NCBI GenBank assembly: GCA_018825305.1 | Contig: JAHJEO010000018.1 | Span: forward strand, 62,001 to 126,000 | DNA length: 64,000 nucleotides | Source: Gammaproteobacteria bacterium | GTDB taxonomy: Bacteria; Pseudomonadota; Gammaproteobacteria; Burkholderiales; Rhodocyclaceae | Direction: 5' to 3' | Shown here: one piece after another, positions 8,261-16,372 of the stretch | How positions within the stretch are numbered: position 1 is the stretch's first letter | Layout of the letters: every line of letters begins with the position of its first letter | Program-made: the position numbers and the translations under genes | The notes under the pieces: generated by a model | The model's database searches: none | What the model was told of the DNA's origin: nothing | The model's input: only the letters and a program-made list of their open reading frames with translations

Positions 8261-9801
8261 GAGGCACCCCGCGCGATGCGCAGCGAGAACTGCGGCGCCT
8301 GGATCTGCGCCACGGCATCGGCGCTGCTCTTGAGCGACTTGCCTGAATCGGCCTCGAAGGAGTGCTTGAGGACATCGACGTTCAGTTTCTGGGCGCGCAG
8401 GTTTTCGACGAAGACATCGACCGCGGCACGCTGGGCGCGCGGGTCGCTGGCCAGCCCGATGGGCAACTGGGCATGAAGTTCGACGGATTCGGCGGCCTTG
8501 GCCGGAAAAGTCGGTGCTGGCGCCACGGCGGCCATGGTGGCAGGGGCGGCTGTCGCGACTCCCTTGCCGCCTAACGTCCAGTCGAGCCGGGTCAACTCGA
8601 CGCGCGGTGACTCTTGCAGCGCTTGGCTGATGGCCACGTACATCGGCCCCGGCCCGGCTGATTGCCGTTGCAGATTGTCGTAGCGTCCGATCAGGGCACG
8701 CAGGTTGTCGTTGGTCAGGGGGATCTTCGGCAGCGTCTGCAGGATCGCATCGTAGCGGCTGCGGTCGCTGGCGGTCTGCGCGACGGTGTCGGCGCTGCGC
8801 CCGGTAATTGCCTGGTACTCGATGGCCTGGCGACCCGCAAACAGCAGGCAGGCGCCGAAAACGGTCAGGCCGGCCGCGCGCAGGCCGAAGCGAATCTGGC
8901 CGAGGCGGAAGAAATGGCGGTCCTCGGCGGGGGCGAACTGTTCGCGTGGCGGCCGTTTGGCCAGAAGGTGCAGGAAAACAGACTCGGCCAGCGTGGATTT
9001 CGGCGGTGTCTTGAGGCCGACTTTGTCGGCGAGGGCGAGCAGGTCCGAGAACTCGAAGTGGATCGAGCCGGTGTCCACGCAGGTTTCGCGGAAGGTGGAA
9101 ATCTGGGCGGGGTGCACCAGCACGTGGGTGGTGATCTGGCTGCCGCGAGAGAGCAGCCGCTGGCCGGCCATGTACTGATACATCTTTTCCGACTCGACGG
9201 CGCAGGTCAGCGCCATCTCCTCTGTCGAACCGGTAACCAGCGGAGTCAGGCGCGAGAAGGTGATCAGGCCGTTGTCGAACAATGTCTGCCGCACGCCGCC
9301 ATGCGTGACCGACACCAGCAGGAAGCGCTGCATGTGGGCGTGCAGCAAGGGCGGCAGAGCGGCCGCTACCATGGGCAGGCTGAACAGGCCGGCCAACTGG
9401 CCTTCGGCCATGCGCAGGGCGGTGAGCCAGGGCTCGATCTGCGGCGCCCGGGTCAGGGCGGTGTACAGCATGCGTTCGTCGCGGCGCCCGGCTTTCTGCC
9501 GCCCCAGCGATACGGCCAGGGCGTAAGGCGTGCCGTAGAAGAATTGAGACAGCTTGCGCCGGATCAGCGCCTTGCGGTCGCCACCCTGGACATAGGGGAC
9601 TTCCTCGATCTGAAAACCTTCCTCGGCGACGTCGGCCAGAACATAGAACAGGCTACGGCGGGCCTTGTCGACATATTCACCGAAGGCTTCGAAGCCGGTG
9701 GCGTCGGGAGTGAACTCGGCCTCGTAATGCAGGTGGCCGCTCGCCCAGCGGTAGGCGGTCAGGCTGGCGGCGTCGAGAAACAGCAGGCGGCGGGCGGGCA
9801 T
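8257..9801 (-). CDS. pilus platform protein with PilM- and PilN-like parts (MshI-like)
   Basis: 514 aa from ATG 9801. The N-terminal 290 residues look like a PilM-type actin-like fold. A transmembrane helix follows near residues 300-325 (LRAAGLTVFGACLLFAG), then a coiled linker and a PilN-like periplasmic domain. A fused PilM-PilN resembles MshI of MSHA systems. A family A repeat encodes AVAPAPTFP at about 425-433, in the linker before the last domain. The start is preceded by a family B element whose small reading frame ends two bases before the ATG. It overlaps the PilO-like gene by 4 bases. Confidence 0.72.
   Translation of the reverse strand: MPARRLLFLDAASLTAYRWASGHLHYEAEFTPDATGFEAFGEYVDKARRSLFYVLADVAEEGFQIEEVPYVQGGDRKALIRRKLSQFFYGTPYALAVSLGRQKAGRRDERMLYTALTRAPQIEPWLTALRMAEGQLAGLFSLPMVAAALPPLLHAHMQRFLLVSVTHGGVRQTLFDNGLITFSRLTPLVTGSTEEMALTCAVESEKMYQYMAGQRLLSRGSQITTHVLVHPAQISTFRETCVDTGSIHFEFSDLLALADKVGLKTPPKSTLAESVFLHLLAKRPPREQFAPAEDRHFFRLGQIRFGLRAAGLTVFGACLLFAGRQAIEYQAITGRSADTVAQTASDRSRYDAILQTLPKIPLTNDNLRALIGRYDNLQRQSAGPGPMYVAISQALQESPRVELTRLDWTLGGKGVATAAPATMAAVAPAPTFPAKAAESVELHAQLPIGLASDPRAQRAAVDVFVENLRAQKLNVDVLKHSFEADSGKSLKSSADAVAQIQAPQFSLRIARGAS
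8505..8530 (+). repeat. family A dispersed repeat inside the PilM/N-like gene
   Basis: GAAAAGTCGGTGCTGGCG then CCACGGCG on the plus strand, antisense to the gene. It is read as AAVAPAPTF in frame, at about residues 425-433. Confidence 0.85.
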
Positions 9802-9803
9802 GG

Positions 9804-9890
9804 TCAGGTCCTTGCCGGGCCGCCCCAAGAGGATCTGCGCCCCCCTGTGGGGGGCAGCGAGCCGGTTCTGCGAGCGTGGGGGGGCATCAT
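9804..9890 (-). repeat. family B start-codon leader element between mshG-like and PilM/N-like genes
   Basis: GC-rich dispersed element with left end CCCCCCCACGCTCGC, central hairpin GCCCCCCACAGGGGGGC and right part GGGGCGGCCCGGC. Reading minus-strand, an ATG at 9890 (two bases after the mshG-like stop) opens a 28-codon frame (MMPPHARR...SLPPTGGR...WGGPART) that stops at 9804, two bases before the next start. Confidence 0.85.
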
Positions 9891-9892
9891 TG

Positions 9893-11095
9893 TCAGGTCT
9901 TGAGCTTGGTGATGACGTCGTAGATCGGGCCGAGCACTGCCAGCATGACCCAGCCGAGGATGACGCCAACCACCATCGTCATGGCGGGTTCGATCATGGC
10001 CTGCACGCGTTCGATCGATTCCTTCACGTCGCGATTATAGAAATAGCTGACGTTGATGAGGGCCGTGTCGAGGCCGCCGGTGTTCTCGCCGACGCGGATC
10101 ATGCGGATCACCAGCGGCGGAAACAGGCCGGCGTTGCGGAAGGCCTCGGTGATGTTCTGGCCTTCGCCGATCATGGCACCGACCCGCTCCAGTCCTTCCC
10201 TGATGACGAGGTTGCCGACGGCGGTTTCGGTGGCGCGGATCGATTCCATCACGGTGATACCCGAACCGTACATCATCGCGAAGAGGCCGGCGAAGCGCGA
10301 GAGGATGATCTTGCGCATGATGTCGCCGACCATCGGGATTCCCAGCTTGAAGGCATCGAAACGGTAGCGCGCATCGTGGCTCGAGTGCACCGCGACCGTG
10401 ACGGCGATGGCGACGATGATGGGCAGGCCGAGCACGATGTACCAGTAATTGACGAAGAAGTCGGACGTCATGATCAGCAGCTTGGTCTGCATCGGCAGCT
10501 CCTGCCCCATGTTCTTGATGAAGCCGGCCATCTTGGGCACGAGGTAGATCATCATGAAGAAGGTGACGCCGATCACCACCGTGCCGAGGAAGGCAGGGTA
10601 CATGATGATTTTCTTGGTGTGGGCGGCGAGCTCGTCCTGCCACTTGAGCGATTCCACCAGGTTCTTCAGCACGTCGGGCAGGTTGCCGGTTTCCTCGCCG
10701 GCGCGGATCAGGCTCTGGAACACGCCGTCGAAGACCCGCGGGTAGTCGCTCATCGCCTGCGACAACGTGTCGCCGCCCTCGATGCTCTCGATCATGCTGG
10801 CGATCACCTCGCGGAAATGCGGGTGGGCCATGCTGTCACGCAGGTCGGTGAGGCCCTCGACGATGGGCACGCCGGCGCGGGTCAGTTGCTCCAGGTGGAA
10901 ACAGAAGTTGATGAGTTCGGGCCGCGGCACCTTGGCGCCGAAGAATGCGCTGCCTTGCGAGACCGGATTGCCGTTGATGAAGTCCAGCCCCATGCGTTTC
11001 AGGCGCATTTCGAGGTCGATGGGGTTGATCGCGTCCATGCGGCCGAAGACGACGCGGCCGCTGTCGTTCATCGCCTTGTAGGAGTAGAGGGCCAT
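9893..11095 (-). CDS. mshG: type IV pilus inner-membrane platform protein (PilC/GspF family, MshG-like)
   Basis: 400 aa. It has two T2SSF domains (about 65-190 and 270-390), each with long hydrophobic segments, and starts MALYSYKAMND, the usual PilC/GspF N-terminus. GEETGNLP and GENTGGLD are the paired conserved loop motifs of the family. It should form the rotor coupling the extension ATPase to pilin in the inner membrane. ATG 11095 is chosen over an upstream in-frame start (11194) because the latter would run through a family B repeat. It is flanked on both sides by family B elements. Confidence 0.9.
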   Translation of the reverse strand: MALYSYKAMNDSGRVVFGRMDAINPIDLEMRLKRMGLDFINGNPVSQGSAFFGAKVPRPELINFCFHLEQLTRAGVPIVEGLTDLRDSMAHPHFREVIASMIESIEGGDTLSQAMSDYPRVFDGVFQSLIRAGEETGNLPDVLKNLVESLKWQDELAAHTKKIIMYPAFLGTVVIGVTFFMMIYLVPKMAGFIKNMGQELPMQTKLLIMTSDFFVNYWYIVLGLPIIVAIAVTVAVHSSHDARYRFDAFKLGIPMVGDIMRKIILSRFAGLFAMMYGSGITVMESIRATETAVGNLVIREGLERVGAMIGEGQNITEAFRNAGLFPPLVIRMIRVGENTGGLDTALINVSYFYNRDVKESIERVQAMIEPAMTMVVGVILGWVMLAVLGPIYDVITKLKT

Positions 11096-11100
11096 GGCGG

Positions 11101-11223
11101 CTATGCCCGCGCCGGGCCGCCCCAAACGGGCATACGCCTCCCTGTGGGGGGCAGTGTCCGCAAGGGATACCGTCCCCGATGCTGCCAGGGACATAAGCCG
11201 AATTTGCGAGCGTGGGGGGCCAC
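11101..11223 (-). repeat. family B start-codon leader element between mshE-like and mshG-like genes
   Basis: Same left end (TGGCCCCCCACGCTCGC), hairpin (CCCCCCACAGGGAGGC) and right part (GGGGCGGCCCGGC) as the copy at 9804, plus about 37 extra bases between left end and hairpin. A GTG at 11223, four bases after the upstream stop, opens a 40-codon frame (VAPHARK...LPPTGRR...WGGPARA) that stops at 11101, five bases before the mshG-like ATG. Confidence 0.85.
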
Positions 11224-11227
11224 TTGG

Positions 11228-12955
11228 TTACATCCGCTCGGTGAGGTCGACCACGCGCGCCACCTCCTCGATTGACGTCGAGCCATCGAGCACGCGGCGC
11301 AGGCCGTCTTCGGCCAGCGGGCGGAAACCCTTGGTCAGTGCGGCATTGCGGATTTCGCGCAGGGTGGCGCGACGGGCGATGAGCTCGTCGATGTCGGGGT
11401 CCAGGCGCAGGATTTCCATGATCGCAATGCGGCCGCGATAGCCCTGGTAGTCGCAGCGTTCGCAACCGGCAGGCCGATAAAGAATGGGAACCGGGCGGAT
11501 CTGCTCGGCGGCGAGCAGGCGCCGCTCGTGCGGTTCGGCGGTATAGGGCTTGCGGCATTGGGTACACAGCCGTCGCACCAGGCGCTGGGCGACGATGCCG
11601 ATGATGTTGCCCGACATGATGTCGGGCAGGATGCCGATGTCGAGCAGGCGCGGGATGGCGCCCAGCGCCGAGTTGGTGTGCAGCGTTGAATAGACCTGGT
11701 GGCCGGTCATCGCGGCGCGGAAGGCCATCTCGGCGGTTTCGGCGTCGCGCACCTCGCCAACTAGGATGATGTCCGGATCCTGTCGCATCATCGAACGGAT
11801 GCCGTTGGCGAAGTCGAGCTTGGCGGCTTCGGCCACGGACGTCTGGCGAATCATCGCCATCGGGTATTCGACCGGATCCTCGAGGGTCATGATGTTCACG
11901 CCCTCTTCGTTGATGTGGCTGAGCACCGAGTAGAGCGTGGTGGTCTTGCCGCTGCCGGTGGGGCCGGTGACGAGGATGATGCCCTCGGGCCGCGCGATCA
12001 TCAGCTTGAGTGTGGCGAGCTGTTCGTCGTCGAGGCCGATGTTGTCGAGCGGCACGATGCCCTTCTGGCGATCGAGGATGCGCAGCACCAGGTTTTCGCC
12101 GTGAATCGTCGGCTGTGCGGCGACGCGGAAGTCCACCTGGCGGCCACTGATGGCGAGCGTGATGCGCCCATCCTGCGGCGCACGCATCTCGGCGATGTTC
12201 ATGCCGCTCATCACCTTGAGGCGCACCGCCATCGCCGGCCAGTAGGATTTGTGCAGGGCGCGGATCTGCCGCAGGATGCCGTCGATGCGGTAGCGAATGC
12301 GGAGGAAGTTCGCTTCCGGCTCGAAGTGAATGTCCGAGGCTTCGCGCTTGACGGCATCGGTGAGCAGGGCGTCGATCAGGCGCACCACCGGCTGGCTGTA
12401 TTCGTCGAGAGATGCCGCCAGTGTGCGGTAGTCGATCTCGCCGGTCTCGATCTCGTTGAGGATGCCGTCGATCGACAGTTCGTGACCGTAGTACTGGTCG
12501 ATGGCCCGGGCGATTTCCGATTCGCCCGCCAGCAGCGAATCGATCAGCAGGTCATGCGTGACCAGTGCGCGCAGCTTGTCGAGAGCGACGATGTCGTTCG
12601 GGTCGGCGATGGCGATGGTCAGGCGCTGGTCGGCGGCGTGGTAGTCGAGCGGCAGCAGGTGGTGGCGCATCGCCAGTTCGCGTGGCACGATGCGCAGTGC
12701 GGCGGGATCGACGGTGGCATGGGCGAGGTCGACCGACTTCTGGCCGAGCGACTCGCCCAGCGCCTCGCGCAGCGTCGCTTCCGAAACGAAACCCAGGCTG
12801 ACCAGCAGCTTGCCCACCGGCTGGTTGGATTTCATCTGCTCCAGCAGCGCGATGCGCAACTGGTCTTCGGAAATCACGCCCTGGGCGATCAGAATCTGCC
12901 CGATGGGTCGGCGGGAGGATGAGGGCGAGTTCATGTCAGTGCCATTGTCGGACAT
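11228..12955 (-). CDS. mshE: pilus extension ATPase (GspE/PilB family, MshE-like)
   Basis: 575 aa from ATG 12955; ATG 12934 (MNSPSSSRRPIGQ) is equally plausible. The N-terminal MshEN/T2SSE_N region (RRPIGQILIAQGVISEDQLRIAL) resembles domains that in MshE bind c-di-GMP. The ATPase core has Walker A GPTGSGKTTT near residue 330, Asp box TLEDPVEYPM, Walker B ILVGEVRDAETAE and His box THTN-like STLHTN. A tetracysteine zinc site (CTQC...CERC) sits near the C-terminus. It drives pilin polymerisation. A family B element and the mshG-like gene follow four bases after its stop. Confidence 0.93.
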   Translation of the reverse strand: MSDNGTDMNSPSSSRRPIGQILIAQGVISEDQLRIALLEQMKSNQPVGKLLVSLGFVSEATLREALGESLGQKSVDLAHATVDPAALRIVPRELAMRHHLLPLDYHAADQRLTIAIADPNDIVALDKLRALVTHDLLIDSLLAGESEIARAIDQYYGHELSIDGILNEIETGEIDYRTLAASLDEYSQPVVRLIDALLTDAVKREASDIHFEPEANFLRIRYRIDGILRQIRALHKSYWPAMAVRLKVMSGMNIAEMRAPQDGRITLAISGRQVDFRVAAQPTIHGENLVLRILDRQKGIVPLDNIGLDDEQLATLKLMIARPEGIILVTGPTGSGKTTTLYSVLSHINEEGVNIMTLEDPVEYPMAMIRQTSVAEAAKLDFANGIRSMMRQDPDIILVGEVRDAETAEMAFRAAMTGHQVYSTLHTNSALGAIPRLLDIGILPDIMSGNIIGIVAQRLVRRLCTQCRKPYTAEPHERRLLAAEQIRPVPILYRPAGCERCDYQGYRGRIAIMEILRLDPDIDELIARRATLREIRNAALTKGFRPLAEDGLRRVLDGSTSIEEVARVVDLTERM

Positions 12956-13063
12956 AGTGCCTGCGGCGACAAGGGGTGGAGCCGGATATTGTTGCCGCTG
13001 GCCGAGCCGGTCGGTTGCTTCGGCGCGGCGTGCAATGCGCAAGCGTCGGGAACGCTGATTCCC

Positions 13064-14416
13064 CTATGGCTGTTGCAGTTCGCGCAGGCGGATCGCGACC
13101 TGAGCCTTGTCGAAGCCCGCTGGCCGCTGTCCGGCGGCGGCCAGCGCCTGGTTGTAGTACTGCGCAGCGAGGCGGGGTTGGCGCATGTGGTCGAGACTGA
13201 CGGCGAGGTTGAAGACATAGTCAGGGTGCTCGGGTTCGACGCTGAACGCCTTGAAATAGGCCTGCTGGGCTTCGTTCCAGCGGTTCTGACGGGCGAAGAC
13301 ATTGCCCAGGGCGAAGTGCAGCGGGGCAATTTCTGGCTGTGCGGCGATCAGCGTCTTCAGCCGCGACTCCTGCGCCAGCGGGTCGGAGTTGCCGCGGCCG
13401 CCGGAACTGATCAGGGCCGCTTGCGCCAGCGCGTCTTTCGGGTCGGCTTCGAGCGCGCGGAGCCAGTATTCCTCGGCCTTGGCGACGTTGCCCTGACGCA
13501 GGGCAACGGCAGCCAGCCCGTGCAGGGCGTCGGCATTTCGCGGTTCGGCCCCCAGCACCCGCTCGTAGTTCCTTTGGGCAAGTGTGAGATCGCCGGCATT
13601 GAGTGCCTCGAACCCTTGGGCAAGCCCCGGATTGAGTTTGAGGCGTGACTTGGTGATGCGAACCGGGCCTTCGGGCTCGGCCGCTGGTTTCGCTACAACC
13701 GGCGCGGCACGGCGCGGCTTTGGCGCGTCCTCATCGTCGTCGGCTGCGGCTGCCGCTCTGGACGCCGTCGCTGCGGCTTCCGAAAAAGTAGGCGCTGGCG
13801 GGACGGCGGCTGGCGGCATCGGTGCTGCGGGTGCCGCAGCGATGGGCGCAGCCGTAGTGGGCGTAGCGGCGGGCGGTGCAATCTGGGCGACGCCCGGCGC
13901 CCCGAGGCCGGACTTGGGCTGCAACTGCCACCAGAAGTAGCCGCCAATGGCCGCAACGCCGATTACGGTGATGCCGCCCATGGCGATGGCGAAACCCTTG
14001 CCGTTGCGTTCCGGCTGCTTGGCCGTGAATACCTGCTGGGCTGCCTTGCGCTCGCTGTCGGCAGATGCGGCAGATGCTGTCGTGCGTTGCTGCGCTGTGG
14101 CATTCCCCGGTGTGCGTGACGCAGGTGAGGACGGCGCTTGGTGGGCATGCCGGGGTGCCGGAGCTTCCTTGGCGACGGCTTTCTTCGGTTGCTTGCTGGC
14201 CGCTTCTGCATGCGCAATGAATTCGGCGTCGAGGACATCGAGTTGCGCCGGAAGATCGGGCAGCGCATTGCCGCTGCGTGCCTCTGCCGCGGGCTCGGCG
14301 GCCGTCAGGCTGGCGTCGATCGGCTCGAGACGGAGCGCATCACCGCCGCCGGGCGACGCTTCGCCCGACTGCTTGGCCTGTTCGGCCTTTTTCAGCGCTT
14401 CCATCAGCAGGCTCAC
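13064..14416 (-). CDS. mshN: membrane-anchored TPR protein (MshN-like)
   Basis: 450 aa. The N-terminal MSLLMEALKKAEQAKQ helix is typical of TPR proteins in these clusters. An Ala/Pro-rich cytoplasmic stretch leads to one transmembrane helix (about 142-162), a Pro/Ala linker and five or so TPR repeats (about 265-440). It probably scaffolds the secretin or platform. The linker contains VPPAPTFSE (about 203-212), a family A repeat translation. It overlaps the secretin gene by 4 bases (ATGA). Confidence 0.78.
   Translation of the reverse strand: MSLLMEALKKAEQAKQSGEASPGGGDALRLEPIDASLTAAEPAAEARSGNALPDLPAQLDVLDAEFIAHAEAASKQPKKAVAKEAPAPRHAHQAPSSPASRTPGNATAQQRTTASAASADSERKAAQQVFTAKQPERNGKGFAIAMGGITVIGVAAIGGYFWWQLQPKSGLGAPGVAQIAPPAATPTTAAPIAAAPAAPMPPAAVPPAPTFSEAAATASRAAAAADDDEDAPKPRRAAPVVAKPAAEPEGPVRITKSRLKLNPGLAQGFEALNAGDLTLAQRNYERVLGAEPRNADALHGLAAVALRQGNVAKAEEYWLRALEADPKDALAQAALISSGGRGNSDPLAQESRLKTLIAAQPEIAPLHFALGNVFARQNRWNEAQQAYFKAFSVEPEHPDYVFNLAVSLDHMRQPRLAAQYYNQALAAAGQRPAGFDKAQVAIRLRELQQP
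13782..13808 (+). repeat. family A dispersed repeat inside the TPR gene
   Basis: CGAAAAAGTAGGCGCTGGCG then GGACGGC on the plus strand, one mismatch in the core. It lies antisense to the gene, in frame as VPPAPTF. Confidence 0.85.
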
Positions 14417-16287
14417 CGCGTTTGCCCTCCGTCAACCTCGATATGCGGCGGCTTGGGACCGGGGTTGTTGGCGAAGAAGTCCTTGTTCGGCAACTGGCCG
14501 GCGAAGCTGCGGTAGTCGCCGGCGACGCTCGGGTCGCGGATGATGGTGGGCTTGAGGAAGATCACCAGTTCGGTTTTGGTGGTGACGTCGTTGCGCTGGG
14601 TGAAGAACGTGCCGATACCCGGAATCTTGGAGAAGAAGGGAACGGCGTCGGTCTTGTTGTCCAGGCGGTCTTCCATCAGGCCGCCCATGACGGCGATTTC
14701 GCCGTTGGTCAGGCGGAGCATGGATTCCATTTCGCGCGTCTGGATTTCCGGGACCAGGTTCTGGATGCCCGCCGGAATACTCGGATTGGGGTCGGCCTTG
14801 CCGAGACCCTTCAGGCTGGAAATGGTCGGACGCACATTGAGCAAGATCGTTTCGGTATCGCTTATCTGCGGCGTTACGGTCATCACCAAACCTACCGAAA
14901 CCGAATTTGGCGTGGTCGTTACCGTGGTCTGCGACGGCCCTGCGGCCGTGGTGGTCGTGTCGGACTTTATCGTGAAATAGACGATATTCTCGACAACTTT
15001 GAGCATTGCTGTCTGGTTGTTCAGCACGCTGATCTTCGGGCTGGACAGAACCTTGACATTGCCAAACGTCTCAAGCAGCTTGAGCGTACCCGAAATGCCA
15101 TATACGGGATTGATGTAGTTGAGCAACAAGCCGGTGCCGGCGGCGGCCAAGGCTGGGTCTGCCGCACCTGCCGCGGAAAGAGCCCCCGGCAATTGGCCCA
15201 CCGAGAAGCCCGCGGTATTCGGGTTGAAAAGGGAGCGCAGGCTCTGCCAGTTGACCCCCTGCTGATACTGATCGCTGAGCTTGATCTCGGCAATGGTGGC
15301 CTCGATCATTACCTGACGGCGGGTGTTGGTCAGCACCTGGTCGAGATATTCCTGAACCTTCTCGTGCTGGCGGCTGGTGGCGCGCACGACGATGACGCCG
15401 GCTTCCGGATTGACGATGACCGAGGCGGCCTCGCGGAAGGTGGTGCGGCGCACGACGGTGGTGCCCTGCTGCTGCAGCGCGGCGGCGTTGGGGCTGCCCG
15501 CTATCGAAGGCTGTGCGTTGGCGCCACCGCGCCCGCCTGCCGCCTGGGGGGCTCCGGTGCCGGTGGTCTGCTGTTGGTCGAGACGCTCGGTCACGGTTTC
15601 CGATGATCCCTCGGGCAGGATCTTGTCGGTCTCGCGCAGGATGTCCTTGAGGTTTTTCTCGACGGATTCCCAGAAATTGTTTTTTGCCTTGCTGCTGACT
15701 GTCGTCGATGAATTGTTGCCGCCACCGGTGGCGGCCCCGCCGCCCGCGGTTGCACCGGTGCTGGTCGAGGCGATCTGGGTGTTGATGGCCACCGTGCCGG
15801 TCACGTCGCGCGACATGTTGACGTAATCGACCTTGTAGTTGCGCAGGAAGGGCGAGTCCGGCATCACGATCAGGTTGGGGCCATCGATTTCCCAGCGCAT
15901 GTCGACCTGTTTGGCGATGCGGCTAAGGAGCTGCTGCAGCGTCTGGTCGATGGCATTGAGCGTCACAGTGCCGGCCAGCCCGGGGTGGATGTCGACGTTG
16001 AGCTTGGCATCACGGGCGAGGGCGAACAGGAGTTCCTGCACGCGCACGTCCTTGACCACCACGCTGTAGGTTTCGACCCGGGGCGCGGCCTTGGGGGCCG
16101 TGAGCGATACCGTGTTCTGCACCGGGGCCGGAATGCTGGCAGGCGTGGCGCGAGGCTCTTCGGCACGCAGATGGCCGCTGGAAGGCGTCTGGACGGGAGC
16201 GCTGGAACAGCCTGCCAACGCGGCCATGGCAACTGCGACGGCCATGCCGGCGATTGTGCGGGGCGAAGTGGTAGTCATGCGATTCAT
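14413..16287 (-). CDS. mshL: outer-membrane secretin lipoprotein (MshL/PilQ family)
   Basis: 624 aa from ATG 16287, preceded by an AAAGGCGG ribosome site. The signal peptide ends in lipobox LAGC (Cys27). The N-terminal STN/secretin N domains include ELLFALARDAKLNVDI. After a Gly/Ser/Asn-rich low-complexity spacer comes the beta-barrel secretin domain with the conserved VLSSPKISVLNNQ and GEIAVMGGLMEDR motifs. It forms the pilus exit pore. The spacer (near residues 205-225) has the glycine/serine content usual for MshL. It overlaps the TPR gene by 4 bases. Confidence 0.92.
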   Translation of the reverse strand: MNRMTTTSPRTIAGMAVAVAMAALAGCSSAPVQTPSSGHLRAEEPRATPASIPAPVQNTVSLTAPKAAPRVETYSVVVKDVRVQELLFALARDAKLNVDIHPGLAGTVTLNAIDQTLQQLLSRIAKQVDMRWEIDGPNLIVMPDSPFLRNYKVDYVNMSRDVTGTVAINTQIASTSTGATAGGGAATGGGNNSSTTVSSKAKNNFWESVEKNLKDILRETDKILPEGSSETVTERLDQQQTTGTGAPQAAGGRGGANAQPSIAGSPNAAALQQQGTTVVRRTTFREAASVIVNPEAGVIVVRATSRQHEKVQEYLDQVLTNTRRQVMIEATIAEIKLSDQYQQGVNWQSLRSLFNPNTAGFSVGQLPGALSAAGAADPALAAAGTGLLLNYINPVYGISGTLKLLETFGNVKVLSSPKISVLNNQTAMLKVVENIVYFTIKSDTTTTAAGPSQTTVTTTPNSVSVGLVMTVTPQISDTETILLNVRPTISSLKGLGKADPNPSIPAGIQNLVPEIQTREMESMLRLTNGEIAVMGGLMEDRLDNKTDAVPFFSKIPGIGTFFTQRNDVTTKTELVIFLKPTIIRDPSVAGDYRSFAGQLPNKDFFANNPGPKPPHIEVDGGQTR

Positions 16288-16315
16288 TGCCGCCTTTCGG
16301 GAGCGGGACGTTCTT

Positions 16316-16343
16316 ATCATACTACGTCAAAAATCAATAGCAA
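16316..16343 (-). promoter_or_regulatory. candidate sigma-70 promoter for the secretin operon
   Basis: On the minus strand TTGCTA, 16-base spacer, TATGAT, in an AT-rich stretch that contrasts with the GC-rich surroundings and ends 29 bases before the mshL-like ATG. The upstream ATPase gene stops only about 30 bases before, so this may be an internal promoter. Confidence 0.5.
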
Positions 16344-16372
16344 CTTTATGAATTTTAGCAGTTTATCTGCCT

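Noticed and set aside
9804-9890. Family B hairpins as intrinsic terminators
   Set aside because: The GCCCCCC/GGGGGGC stems lack T-tracts and several copies lie within operons whose downstream genes need read-through.
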